Of a stretch of 34,517 bases of DNA, positions 16,569 through 24,663 are shown in pieces. The notes under the pieces are model-generated. The model did no database searches, was not told where the DNA came from, and saw only the letters and a list, made by a program, of their open reading frames with translations. A program made the position numbers and the translations under genes. Source of the DNA: Spirochaetia bacterium (GTDB taxonomy: Bacteria > Spirochaetota > Leptospiria > Turneriellales > JAOUFE01); contig JAOUFE010000010.1 of NCBI GenBank assembly GCA_029858425.1, forward strand, positions 1-34,517, read 5' to 3'. Within the stretch, counting starts at the first letter, position 1, and the number at the start of each line of letters is the position of its first letter.

Positions 16569-18698
16569 TCAATCTACATTGTATAGAATTTGACCATACG
16601 TTGGTATTGGCCAGACATTATGATCCACTATGACTTCAAGCGAATCTACGCTGGCGCGTAAATCTGCCATATTGGACATAATTGTTTCTTTGTAATATTT
16701 GCCATGCGCAAGAATATCGCCATGCGGTTCACTTGAAAGGTTTTTTTCCAATACATCCACATTTTTTTGGATTGATTTCAGTAAATCAGAGCTGCTTTTA
16801 AGCAAATTTTCCTGAACACTTGTATCCACTTTTACCCCGGTTGTTTTCACCGCATTGATACTGTTGGAGACAATGGTTATGAACTCAATGCCTGAAGGTA
16901 AAAACTGTCTTTTGGCCATTTTTAGCATGGTCAATGCTTCAATTTTTACTGTTTTTATGTATCCTTCAAGAATAATTTCAAAGCGGGATTGCAATTCCAC
17001 TTTGGACAATACGCTATGCTTTTCAAAAATATCCACATTTTTTTTAGCGATAATGCCAGGAATGGCTTCCACAAGAGACTTGAGGTTCTGAAGTCCCCTG
17101 GAATTGGCTTCCTTAACCCAATCTTCAGAATAATTGTTCCCATTGAAAATAATTCTCTTGTGCTTTTTTACAATTTCCTGAACCAGATTAAAAGAATCCG
17201 CTTCGACATCTTTGCTTTTTTCCAGTTTATCCGCTATTTGCCGGAGAGCTTCTGCGACTGCAGTATTCAAGGCAAAATTTGGCCCTGCAATAGACGCCGA
17301 TGAGGGAACCATTCTAAACTCAAACTTGTTTCCCGTAAAGGCAAAAGGCGATGTTCGGTTCCGGTCAGTAGAGTCTTTGGGCAATGACGGTAAAGTAGAA
17401 AGAAGGTTGGAGATAACTCCGCTTTCTTTAATGGATTTTACAGCTCCCGTTTTTTCAATTTGATCCAGAATATCGCTTAGCTGATCTCCAAGGAAGATTG
17501 AAATAATCGCCGGAGGAGCTTCGTTGGCTCCCAGTCTATGATCGTTTCCTGGATTGGCTGCGCTGGCTCTCAGGATATCCGCATATTCATCGACTGCCTT
17601 GATTACAGCCGCAAGAAATACAAGAAACCGAAGATTTGTATGCGGTGTGGCGCTTGGTTCGAGGAGATTTTCGCCTTCATCTGTACCCATGGACCAGTTG
17701 TTGTGCTTTCCCGATCCGTTTACGCCGGCAAATGGTTTTTCATGCAGCAAACAAATCAGGTCATGCCTCATGGCCACTTTTTTAAGTGAATCCATGATCA
17801 ACTGATTGTGATCGGTTGCAATATTGCTGGAGCTGAATATGGGCGCAAGTTCATGCTGCGATGGAGCTACTTCGTTGTGTTTTGTTTTTGATGAAACGCC
17901 GAGTTTCCATAACTCTTCATCCAGATCGCACATAAACGAGGCCACTTTTTCTTTTAGAGTGCCGAAATAATGATCTTCCAGTTCCTGTCCCTTGGGAGGA
18001 GTCGCTCCAAAAAGAGTTCTACCGGTATACACCAGATCCTTTCTTTTTTTATACATATCCTTGCTGATTAAGAAGTATTCTTGTTCGGCTCCTACTGTGG
18101 TAATCACTCTTTTGGCGGTGGTATTTCCAAAAAGCGTTACAATTCGCATGGCTTGTTTTGATAGTGCGTCCATGGATCGTAAAAGCGGAGTTTTCTTATC
18201 CAGAACCTCTCCGGTGTAAGAATAAAACGCTGTCGGTATATATAAAGTTTTATCTCTGTAAAATGCCGGAGAAGTACAGTCCCAGGCCGTATACCCACGA
18301 GCTTCAAAAGTAGCGCGCAAACCTCCCGATGGAAATGACGAGGCATCCGGTTCTCCCTTGATTAATTCCTTACCGGAAAACTCCATAATGATTTTACCGT
18401 CGTTCTGCGGCGAAATAAAGGCATCATGTTTTTCCGCAGTTATACCTGTCATTGGTTGAAACCAGTGCGTAAAGTGGGTTGCCCCCTTCTCTACCGCCCA
18501 GTCTTTCATGGCGTTGGCTACGACTTCTGCCGTATCGGGATCAATGGGTTTACCTTCATCAATGCTCTTTTTTAAAGATTTAAAATACATTTTTGGCAAT
18601 TTTTGCCGCATCGTGCTTTCATTAAAAACATTTTCTCCAAAATATTCATTGACCGAATCTTTTTTCCCGTTACTTTCCAATTCCGAATTCTTGTTCAT
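16569..18698 (-). CDS. glnN: Glutamine synthetase type III
   Basis: 709 residues, within the usual 700-730 range for GSIII, which makes glutamine from glutamate, ammonia and ATP in the cytoplasm. Family hallmarks: FPSGGLRATFEARGYTAWD, VGAEQEYFLI (metal-binding Glu), KTKHNEVAPSQHELAPIF, NGSGKHNNWSMGT, NPGNDHRLGANEAPPA and SPFAFTGNKFEFRMVPSS near the active site, with the extended C-terminal helical region (LKSIQKNVDVLEKNL). A strong AAGGAG lies 7 nt before the ATG. It is monocistronic, flanked by a repeat copy on each side. GSIII is common in Bacteroidota, some cyanobacteria and some spirochaetes. No nitrogen-regulatory site was recognised upstream. Confidence 0.97.
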   Translation of the reverse strand: MNKNSELESNGKKDSVNEYFGENVFNESTMRQKLPKMYFKSLKKSIDEGKPIDPDTAEVVANAMKDWAVEKGATHFTHWFQPMTGITAEKHDAFISPQNDGKIIMEFSGKELIKGEPDASSFPSGGLRATFEARGYTAWDCTSPAFYRDKTLYIPTAFYSYTGEVLDKKTPLLRSMDALSKQAMRIVTLFGNTTAKRVITTVGAEQEYFLISKDMYKKRKDLVYTGRTLFGATPPKGQELEDHYFGTLKEKVASFMCDLDEELWKLGVSSKTKHNEVAPSQHELAPIFSSSNIATDHNQLIMDSLKKVAMRHDLICLLHEKPFAGVNGSGKHNNWSMGTDEGENLLEPSATPHTNLRFLVFLAAVIKAVDEYADILRASAANPGNDHRLGANEAPPAIISIFLGDQLSDILDQIEKTGAVKSIKESGVISNLLSTLPSLPKDSTDRNRTSPFAFTGNKFEFRMVPSSASIAGPNFALNTAVAEALRQIADKLEKSKDVEADSFNLVQEIVKKHKRIIFNGNNYSEDWVKEANSRGLQNLKSLVEAIPGIIAKKNVDIFEKHSVLSKVELQSRFEIILEGYIKTVKIEALTMLKMAKRQFLPSGIEFITIVSNSINAVKTTGVKVDTSVQENLLKSSSDLLKSIQKNVDVLEKNLSSEPHGDILAHGKYYKETIMSNMADLRASVDSLEVIVDHNVWPIPTYGQILYNVD

Positions 18699-19058
18699 TC
18701 ATTTTCTCCTTTCTGGGTATCAGTATTGAGGTGATCTGAAATCGACCTTGTTCGTCAATCCTTTTCTCCATTGCTTTATTGAGTTCCAGACCATGCTCGC
18801 CTTGGGCATGACCCGAAATTCAGTCGAAATGCAAGAAATATGTGGTTTTGGGCAGACCCTGCCCCAAAGCCACGCTAATTTTCAGCATTTTGAGTAAGTT
18901 TCGAGTTCATTTCCATGTTCTGCTGATAATCCGGGTGCAATTTTTGTGCCACAAACTCAGGCAAAATATCCGCCAAAAAATGTTTAATATTTATGCAATT
19001 TGCTTAACATATACAAGGGGTGGCGCGAAACCATGTTCGCGTTAGGGGAGAAGCGAGT
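18699..19058. other. Intergenic stretch, no gene seen
   Basis: 360 bp between the glnN start and the end of the XRE regulator gene. About a third is repeat copy E. A short hairpin (CGCGAA / TTCGCG near 19024-19041) follows the XRE stop on the minus strand. The remainder, which must carry the glnN promoter, shows no recognisable gene. Confidence 0.5.
18801..18925. repeat. Dispersed palindromic repeat, copy E (full length)
   Basis: The most complete copy. Left arm TTGGGCATGACCCGAAATTC, then AGTCGAAATG; central stem GTGGTTTTGGGCAG / CTGCCCCAAAGCCAC; then GCTAATTTTCAGCATTTTGA and the right arm TTTCGAGTTCATTTCCATG, which is the inverted outer sequence. Total about 120 bp. Confidence 0.75.
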
Positions 19059-19325
19059 TTATCTATCCCGGAATTCTCCATTCTCCCCTTGTTTTTCAAA
19101 TATTTCGTGGTGAAAAAAATCGTCCAATCCAATAGAAAATCCGAAGCATATTTTTTCCAGCGTGTCTATTCTTGCCGCCGGGGGGTTTTTACTTTCCAGG
19201 AGCTGAATGTGTTTGTAATCTACTCCCGATAATGCCGCCAGCTTTTCCTGGGTAAGAGCTTTTTCTGTGCGCAGCCCTTTAATTCGCAGTCTAATTTTAA
19301 ATATAATATTATTATTTGTTGACAC
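19059..19325 (-). CDS. XRE/Cro-CI-type HTH regulator
   Basis: 88 residues, essentially one HTH_3 domain: RIKGLRTEKALTQEKLAALS (helices 1-2), GVDYKHIQLLESKN (recognition helix region), IDTLEKICFGFSIGLDDFF (helices 4-5), with a short polar tail. The start is GTG at 19325. Inverted repeats overlap the start and upstream region (see 19323-19379), which suggests self-regulation. It is divergent from the small gene at 19444, a plausible but untested target. It could be the antitoxin half of a toxin-antitoxin pair, but no toxin gene lies on the same transcript. Confidence 0.88.
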   Translation of the reverse strand: MSTNNNIIFKIRLRIKGLRTEKALTQEKLAALSGVDYKHIQLLESKNPPAARIDTLEKICFGFSIGLDDFFHHEIFEKQGENGEFRDR

Positions 19326-19379
19326 CGTATACAGACGGTATTAAAATATGCGTCATGCGAACACCTTGGTTATACGGTG
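19323..19379. promoter_or_regulatory. Candidate operator between divergent genes
   Basis: ACCGT-N6-ACGGT (19324-19339) overlaps the XRE start codon. CACCGTAT (19323-19330) recurs inverted as ATACGGTG (19372-19379). Such paired inverted elements around an HTH gene start are typical of autoregulatory operators. Confidence 0.45.
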
Positions 19380-19443
19380 CCCTGAAATTTTTCCCTGTTA
19401 CCAAAGAGTTTTGATACATTATCGCAAGAATTAAGGAGGCTTT

Positions 19444-19713
19444 ATGGGAATTCCGTTGTATCATTTGCGAATTATAGCAAAAATTGAACACCGCAGGAAT
19501 TTTACCCTCCAATCGTGGGATCGACGGGACATTATTTTTGCAGCGCTTGAAAACGCCGGATTTCGCAAGCTCTGGGATTTTGAAACGCGCACATCGCATT
19601 GCATCGGATGGGAATATTATTTTTTTAATCATCAGAGCCTCATGGCTCGCGTTACAATCTGCCAAATTCCTGGCAAGCATATTGAAGTGCAGTTTTGCTA
19701 TCCCAACTACTAA
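19444..19713 (+). CDS. Small protein of unknown function
   Basis: 89 residues. I do not recognise it, but a textbook ribosome site (TAAGGAGG, 5 nt before the ATG) makes it very likely real. It is basic and aromatic-rich (LRIIAKIEHRRNFTLQSW, SHCIGWEYYFFNHQ), without TM helices or a signal peptide, and looks like a small alpha/beta domain. The antisense ORF at 19312-19680 has no such support. Its stop codon (19711-19713) is also the first bases of repeat copy F, so repeat insertion may have trimmed the C-terminus. It diverges from the XRE regulator. Confidence 0.68.
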   Translation: MGIPLYHLRIIAKIEHRRNFTLQSWDRRDIIFAALENAGFRKLWDFETRTSHCIGWEYYFFNHQSLMARVTICQIPGKHIEVQFCYPNY

Positions 19714-19775
19714 AATACGCGCCCAAAAACGCGCTAATTAAATCTTTCTGACTGAATATCGAGTTCATGCCCAGG
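19711..19775. repeat. Dispersed palindromic repeat, copy F (right arm)
   Basis: TAAAATACGCGCCCAAAAAC, then GCGCTAATTAAATC, then TTTCTGACTGAATATCGAG and TTCATGCCC, the exact inverse of the outer arm of the other copies. The left arm is missing, apparently replaced by the end of the preceding gene. Confidence 0.72.
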
Positions 19776-19857
19776 CTCACTTGAAAAGCTGACCTAATTA
19801 GGGGGTGACACATTTCTGATTTACATGCTGCAACCAAAATAAAAAAGATTTTCGTAT

Positions 19858-21168
19858 ATGAAATCCATTTATAAAAATAAACAAATATTTTCCTGGATGC
19901 TCAATGACTGGGCAAACTCTGCGTTTGCAACTACCGTAATGGCCGGTTTTTTCCCGATATTTTTTAAATCTTACTGGAGTTCGGCCGATCTGGTCAATGT
20001 CAGTACGGCCAAACTTGCCTTTGCCAACTCTTTTGCAGGAATATTGATTGCTGTTACAGCGCCGTTCCTGGGCGCCATTGCCGATCGTTCCGGAGCCAAA
20101 AGAAAATTCTTATTGTTTTTTACCCTTTTGGGGGGTCTTTCCTGCATTTGCATGTCGTTTATTGCAGCCGGTCGCTGGCAATCCGCAGTATTTTTTTATG
20201 TGTTGGCCAGCATTGGTTTTTTCTCTTCCACCATATTTTACGATTCCATGCTCACCGATGTTACAGATTCTGAAAAGGATTTTGACAATGTCTCCTCTGG
20301 CGGATACGCATTGGGCTATCTTGGCGGGGGAATTTTATTTGCCGTCAATGTATGGTGGACATTGCAGCCTTCCTTGTTTTGTTTTTCCGGAAAAGCTGCT
20401 GCGGTTAAAGGATCGTTTATGAGCGCAGGAATTTGGTGGATTATTTTTTCTTTACCGCTTTTTATCACGTCACGCAAAAATTCCAAAATGAATGCTGCAA
20501 TACATTCCTCTGCTGGAAATGACATTAAAAGCGCCTTTCAACAGATCAGACAAACCCTCCATGAGATCAGACATCTAAAAGTAATTTTTACCTTTCTTGT
20601 TGCCTACTGGCTATATATAGACGGCGTTGATACCATCATTCGAATGGCTATAGATTACGGTTTGTCCATTGGATTTTCCCAGGTTGATTTGATTACCGCC
20701 CTTTTAATGATTCAATTTCTGGCATTTCCATTTACGTATATTACCGGAATGTTAGCGACAAAAACCGGCACAAGGCAGATGATCTATTTTTCCATTGCAA
20801 TTTATATTATCATTTGTATATGGGCTGCCTTTTTGAGCCATAAATGGGAGTTTTTTGCCATTGCCTTTTTAATATCTATGGTTCAGGGAGCCACACAGGC
20901 GCTCAGCCGTTCCTATTTTGCCAGCCTGATTCCAGCAGAAAAATCTGCCGAATATTTCGGGTTTTACAATATGCTGGGGAAATTTGCAGTAATTCTTGGC
21001 CCCATTCTCATGGGAATTACCAATCTTTTTGCGGGATACCTGATCCATGACGCTGCGATGAGCGCCCGCATTGGAATGTTATCTGTGGTTTTGTTGTTCA
21101 TATCCGGCGCTTTTATGCTTTCCCGCGTTGATGAAAAGGCGGGACGCCTCGAAAAAAAATTCCTTTAA
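19858..21168 (+). CDS. UMF1/Atg22-like MFS transporter
   Basis: 436 residues with about 12 hydrophobic helices. The N-terminal WMLNDWANSAFATTVMAGFF signature and GAIADRSGAKRK loop (the MFS cytoplasmic motif between helices 2 and 3) mark the UMF1 family, bacterial relatives of the vacuolar effluxer Atg22. Family members are predicted amino-acid or metabolite exporters; the substrate is unknown. Later signatures are YLGGG in helix 5 and QALSRSYFASLIPAEKSAEYFGFY near helix 10-11, both typical. It lies 52 bp before the TPR-like gene on the same strand. No strong ribosome site at the ATG; the start agrees with the conserved first helix. Confidence 0.93.
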   Translation: MKSIYKNKQIFSWMLNDWANSAFATTVMAGFFPIFFKSYWSSADLVNVSTAKLAFANSFAGILIAVTAPFLGAIADRSGAKRKFLLFFTLLGGLSCICMSFIAAGRWQSAVFFYVLASIGFFSSTIFYDSMLTDVTDSEKDFDNVSSGGYALGYLGGGILFAVNVWWTLQPSLFCFSGKAAAVKGSFMSAGIWWIIFSLPLFITSRKNSKMNAAIHSSAGNDIKSAFQQIRQTLHEIRHLKVIFTFLVAYWLYIDGVDTIIRMAIDYGLSIGFSQVDLITALLMIQFLAFPFTYITGMLATKTGTRQMIYFSIAIYIIICIWAAFLSHKWEFFAIAFLISMVQGATQALSRSYFASLIPAEKSAEYFGFYNMLGKFAVILGPILMGITNLFAGYLIHDAAMSARIGMLSVVLLFISGAFMLSRVDEKAGRLEKKFL

Positions 21169-21220
21169 AATGAAAATGAAATTGGCGATGAAGATGCGTG
21201 TTTGCCGATAATACTGATAA

Positions 21221-23008
21221 ATGGAATTGAATAATATCATTTCAAAATTCCTCCCCTGGTCTGACAGCGTCCATGGAATTATTATTACAATTGTATCTTT
21301 TGTCATATTAACGTTCTTTAAAATCATGGAAACTGCCCGCGAAATGGCAAAAACCCGGGATGAGTCCGAAAAATTATTTTCCGGGCAAACGGAAAGTTTT
21401 TTAGATTTGACTTATGCAGGCGATAAAAATCAAAATATCCATGAATTGCATTTTCACGAAAATTCAGAACCAGACGTTGAGTCAGAAAATTCTGACGATC
21501 AGGTTGAAATTGCAAATATTCCTGATAACTCTACAATCGCTTATATCCCTTCCGTAAAAAGCGCCGGAATAAAATCCAGTTCATCTGAAGCAATCAGTCC
21601 GGATCATTTGTTTGAGCATATCAAACGGGAACATCAAGATGACCCGGAAATAGAAAACCTTTCATTTTCAGATAAATCCCGGCAAATACCTTCCGGAGCA
21701 TTGCGGGAAATCTTTAACAAAAAATTAAATAACCTGACAAGTCGCTTAGGCGACCTTAAACAAAAAAGGTTTCCCTTTTATACTTTAAAAAATGGAATTA
21801 TTCAAAGATTCTTTTTGAATGACCGGCGGGATATTGTAATTGAGGAATTGTTTGAATTATGGAGAATGGGGTATCAGCACCCTGCTCTGCCTGAAATTTT
21901 TGTTCATTACTTTTTTTCGATAAAATCTGCCATGGCCAATAAAGTGCTGAAAAGTATTTTATTCCAGGAAAACCTTGATGGTTCCACACAAAAAAGAATT
22001 TTGTTTTATTATCAGGACATATTGAGCTGCAAAGTTTCAGATCATGAAATAATATCTGATTATTCCGGAAACCCGGAAAATTTATTTTGCCTGAAATTAT
22101 CTCTTGATATACATCGGGGAATTAAATTAACCAGAAAATTGTGGAATGAGTGGGAAAATTTATTTTTGCACGATGTGCATGAGGATCGCAAGGGAGAATT
22201 TTTCCTGTTTTTTTATGAATTGCTGCAAAAAAATATTTCTTTTATTGTTCATTATTTGTTGATTCACAGGTACAAACATGTTATGACCAGCCAATGGCGC
22301 ATCTTTATTGAAAGGCAGGCTTTTTATCACGGACATTTTGAAAAACTGTCCCTGTTGACATTTATGCCGCCGGAATACGCCTGTTTGATAACAAAAACAC
22401 CCGAAGAGTCTCAACATATCCGGAGTGACTTGCTGACCATGTTGAGAAAAAAGCCCTTTTTTGAACTTCATTGCTTTCTTGCTCATTACATCAATTTCTC
22501 CCAGGAACTGGATACGTTTGAGATAGACTATGGAAAAGTAAACCAGTACTTAAAAAATCTGGAATTAGTTCATACGCAATCCGGTTTTATGCCTCAGGCA
22601 ATACGGTTTATTTTATACCTGTATTTCTATCAAAAAAAGGATTTTCAGAAAATTAATTTTATGACGCCATATATTCATGGAAAGGTGGGGAAATTTATTC
22701 CCAAATTATATCATGTACGTCTCCTTTTCCGAAATCGACAATACGAAGATGCATGGAATGAAATCAATCAATTGTGGGATCAAGATGAGGAAAATTTATT
22801 GCTAATGAATGAGGCGGCAGTTTATGCATATCATTCGGGAAGAATGAAAGAAGCTGAACAATTGTTTGGCAAAATGCTTGCTCTTTACCCGGACAACGTT
22901 CAGGTGCTTCACAATAAAGCGCTTTTTTTGCAGCGCAAGGCAAGACTCGTTATGGGAAATGATAAAATTTCGGAATCCAATTCCTTTCATAATTACCAGA
23001 CTCGCTAA
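21221..23008 (+). CDS. Membrane-anchored TPR-like protein, function unknown
   Basis: 595 residues. One TM helix near the N-terminus (VHGIIITIVSFVILTFFK, about 18-35), an acidic disordered region about 60-160, then a long all-helical domain with hydrophobic/aromatic spacing. The last 80 residues contain TPR-type repeats (YEDAWNEINQLWDQDEENLL; GRMKEAEQLFGKMLALYPDN). I recognise no enzymatic motif. It is probably a protein-interaction scaffold on the inner membrane, and follows the transporter gene on the same strand. Its stop lies 2 bp from the stop of the convergent metallo-beta-lactamase-fold gene. Confidence 0.85.
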   Translation: MELNNIISKFLPWSDSVHGIIITIVSFVILTFFKIMETAREMAKTRDESEKLFSGQTESFLDLTYAGDKNQNIHELHFHENSEPDVESENSDDQVEIANIPDNSTIAYIPSVKSAGIKSSSSEAISPDHLFEHIKREHQDDPEIENLSFSDKSRQIPSGALREIFNKKLNNLTSRLGDLKQKRFPFYTLKNGIIQRFFLNDRRDIVIEELFELWRMGYQHPALPEIFVHYFFSIKSAMANKVLKSILFQENLDGSTQKRILFYYQDILSCKVSDHEIISDYSGNPENLFCLKLSLDIHRGIKLTRKLWNEWENLFLHDVHEDRKGEFFLFFYELLQKNISFIVHYLLIHRYKHVMTSQWRIFIERQAFYHGHFEKLSLLTFMPPEYACLITKTPEESQHIRSDLLTMLRKKPFFELHCFLAHYINFSQELDTFEIDYGKVNQYLKNLELVHTQSGFMPQAIRFILYLYFYQKKDFQKINFMTPYIHGKVGKFIPKLYHVRLLFRNRQYEDAWNEINQLWDQDEENLLLMNEAAVYAYHSGRMKEAEQLFGKMLALYPDNVQVLHNKALFLQRKARLVMGNDKISESNSFHNYQTR

Positions 23009-23010
23009 TT

Positions 23011-23880
23011 TTACAGAGAATATTCTTCAATTTCTCTTGCAGCAACAATTTCCAGTTTCAGGCCTTTTTTTGTAATTAGCGTTCTATAATGATCAACAAT
23101 CGTATCGATTTGAAGATCGGTTCGATTGGGGTCGTGGTGCGTCAATACTACCCGTCCAACGCTGGATTTTATGCATTGATTGACAATATAATTTATATTT
23201 GCATGCCCCCAGCCTGCATAGAGTTTTACTTCCTCCGGGAGATATTGGGCATCCGCAATCAACAAATCAGAATGCTCAATAAAAGATCCATAATCAATAT
23301 CGGATAAAATATATTTTTCCGTATCGTTCGGGTTTTTCTTCAGGTTTGATTCAGGTTCATGGTCAGTAATTACACAAAGCACTTTGCCTCTGTGCTCAAA
23401 CCGGAAACCGAGAGTCAATATTGGATGATTTACACGGATATTTTTTATACGGAGCGTTTTCAAGGTTATTATATTTTCCTGCAAATGCTCATACCTGATT
23501 TGAGCCTTGATTTTACCAAGATGAACCGGGTTTACATATTCATTCGCCAAAATATTAAGGATTTTCTCCAGAGATGCCTGCTCATATTTTGGATAATAAA
23601 TAGTTATATTATTTTCAGGGTTATACAATGGAAGAAAAAACGGGAATCCCTGTATATGATCCATGTGAATATGAGTAATAAACAGTTTTATGTTATATGG
23701 CGTTGGTTTGCTGACCAGCTCCTGCCCCAACTTGATAATTCCAGTTCCTGCATCAATGATCATTAAATCATTGCTATCTTCCAGTCTTAATGCAATACAC
23801 GATGTGTTCCCACCATACCTCGAGCTTTGAACCCCAGGCGCCGGAGTGATACCTCGCGTTCCATACATACGAATCTTCAT
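23011..23880 (-). CDS. Metallo-beta-lactamase-fold hydrolase
   Basis: 289 residues. The N-terminus MKIRMYGTRG...YGGNTSC and the zinc motif HIHMDH (His70, His72, Asp74, His75) are clear. Further likely ligands are His152 (NHPILTLGF), Asp173 (VITDHEPE), Asp210 (LIADAQY) and His248-249 (LTHHDPNRTD). The arrangement resembles tRNase Z/phosphodiesterase-type members more than beta-lactamases, and similar proteins are annotated as cyclic-nucleotide phosphodiesterases or found fused to signalling domains. A role in turning over the messenger made by the cyclase at 9761 is only a guess. No operon partner. Confidence 0.88.
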   Translation of the reverse strand: MKIRMYGTRGITPAPGVQSSRYGGNTSCIALRLEDSNDLMIIDAGTGIIKLGQELVSKPTPYNIKLFITHIHMDHIQGFPFFLPLYNPENNITIYYPKYEQASLEKILNILANEYVNPVHLGKIKAQIRYEHLQENIITLKTLRIKNIRVNHPILTLGFRFEHRGKVLCVITDHEPESNLKKNPNDTEKYILSDIDYGSFIEHSDLLIADAQYLPEEVKLYAGWGHANINYIVNQCIKSSVGRVVLTHHDPNRTDLQIDTIVDHYRTLITKKGLKLEIVAAREIEEYSL

Positions 23881-23991
23881 AAAGTTTTGTCAAATAAATT
23901 GAGTAGTCAATCTTATTTTCGGTGGATTGAGTATCATTCCTTATCAATTGCAATTAAAAAAGAACGCTTTTAAACTGAACGGGTTCGATGG

Positions 23992-24633
23992 CTATTTTCT
24001 GACAATGGCTTTTTGGAGGTTCAATAAAAACCTTTCAAAAAGAATTTTTTCTCTTGCAAGAAAAAAACGGATGTTGGTATCCTGATCTTTATCCAGCACA
24101 TCGATTTCTTTTTTCATTTGATCCAGATGCCGGATTTCATCATTAATAATTCCATCCAGTTTAATTTCAAGTCCCGCTTCTGCCAACAATCTGGCATAAA
24201 TATCATACAACCAGTTGGCGCGGACCTCAATAACAAAACTCACATAGATATAGCAAAGATAATTAAATTCAGGAGCATAATCTGCACTTTCCTGTAACCG
24301 GCGCTTGACCATACTGTCTAACGATTGCATATACCGGTAGCCTGAAAAAGGACAAATCATGTGTTTATAATCATAAAACCGATAATGTTCATCACTTTGA
24401 ATTCTGCCCAGCATTTGTTTCAGTAAAAGAGCATGCCGCGCCTCGTCAGAAGCATGTTTGAGTACGGATTCGCCAATATATCGATTTTGCTGCGTTTTGA
24501 ATATTTTTCTGCTTCCCGTAAATTCCAGGTAAGAAAGCAAGTTGAGCCATTGGCAATGCAGGGTTTGGCTGGAAATAATTTTTACCAGTATTTTTTCCAT
24601 TTCTGGAAATTCAGTTGCTGTGGATTCGGGCAT
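23992..24633 (-). CDS. Ferritin-like diiron protein
   Basis: 213 residues, all helical, with a complete carboxylate-bridged diiron signature: Glu37 (SYLEFTG), Glu64-x-x-His67 (DEARHA), Glu136 (VIEVRANW) and Glu166-x-x-His169 (DEIRHL). Oxygenases, hydroxylases and peroxide or NO scavengers share this four-helix-bundle arrangement; I cannot tell which this is. It is the last gene of the respiratory operon, 30 bp after the cytochrome b fusion, suggesting a function linked to oxygen or NO exposure or to electron transfer from that complex. No signal peptide, so cytoplasmic. Confidence 0.82.
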   Translation of the reverse strand: MPESTATEFPEMEKILVKIISSQTLHCQWLNLLSYLEFTGSRKIFKTQQNRYIGESVLKHASDEARHALLLKQMLGRIQSDEHYRFYDYKHMICPFSGYRYMQSLDSMVKRRLQESADYAPEFNYLCYIYVSFVIEVRANWLYDIYARLLAEAGLEIKLDGIINDEIRHLDQMKKEIDVLDKDQDTNIRFFLAREKILFERFLLNLQKAIVRK

Positions 24634-24663
24634 CTTGCTAAAAATTTGGCGTATTTGTGCGCG

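Noticed and set aside
18842-19232. Plus ORFs over 18842-19045 and 19020-19232
   Set aside because: They cover repeat copy E and the antisense of the XRE gene, with no ribosome site or family resemblance.
19312-19680. 122-residue minus ORF
   Set aside because: Antisense to the small gene at 19444, which has a strong ribosome site; this ORF has none and spans the operator region.
19059-19713. Type II toxin-antitoxin pair
   Set aside because: The HTH gene and the small gene are divergent rather than co-operonic, and the small protein has no known toxin motif.
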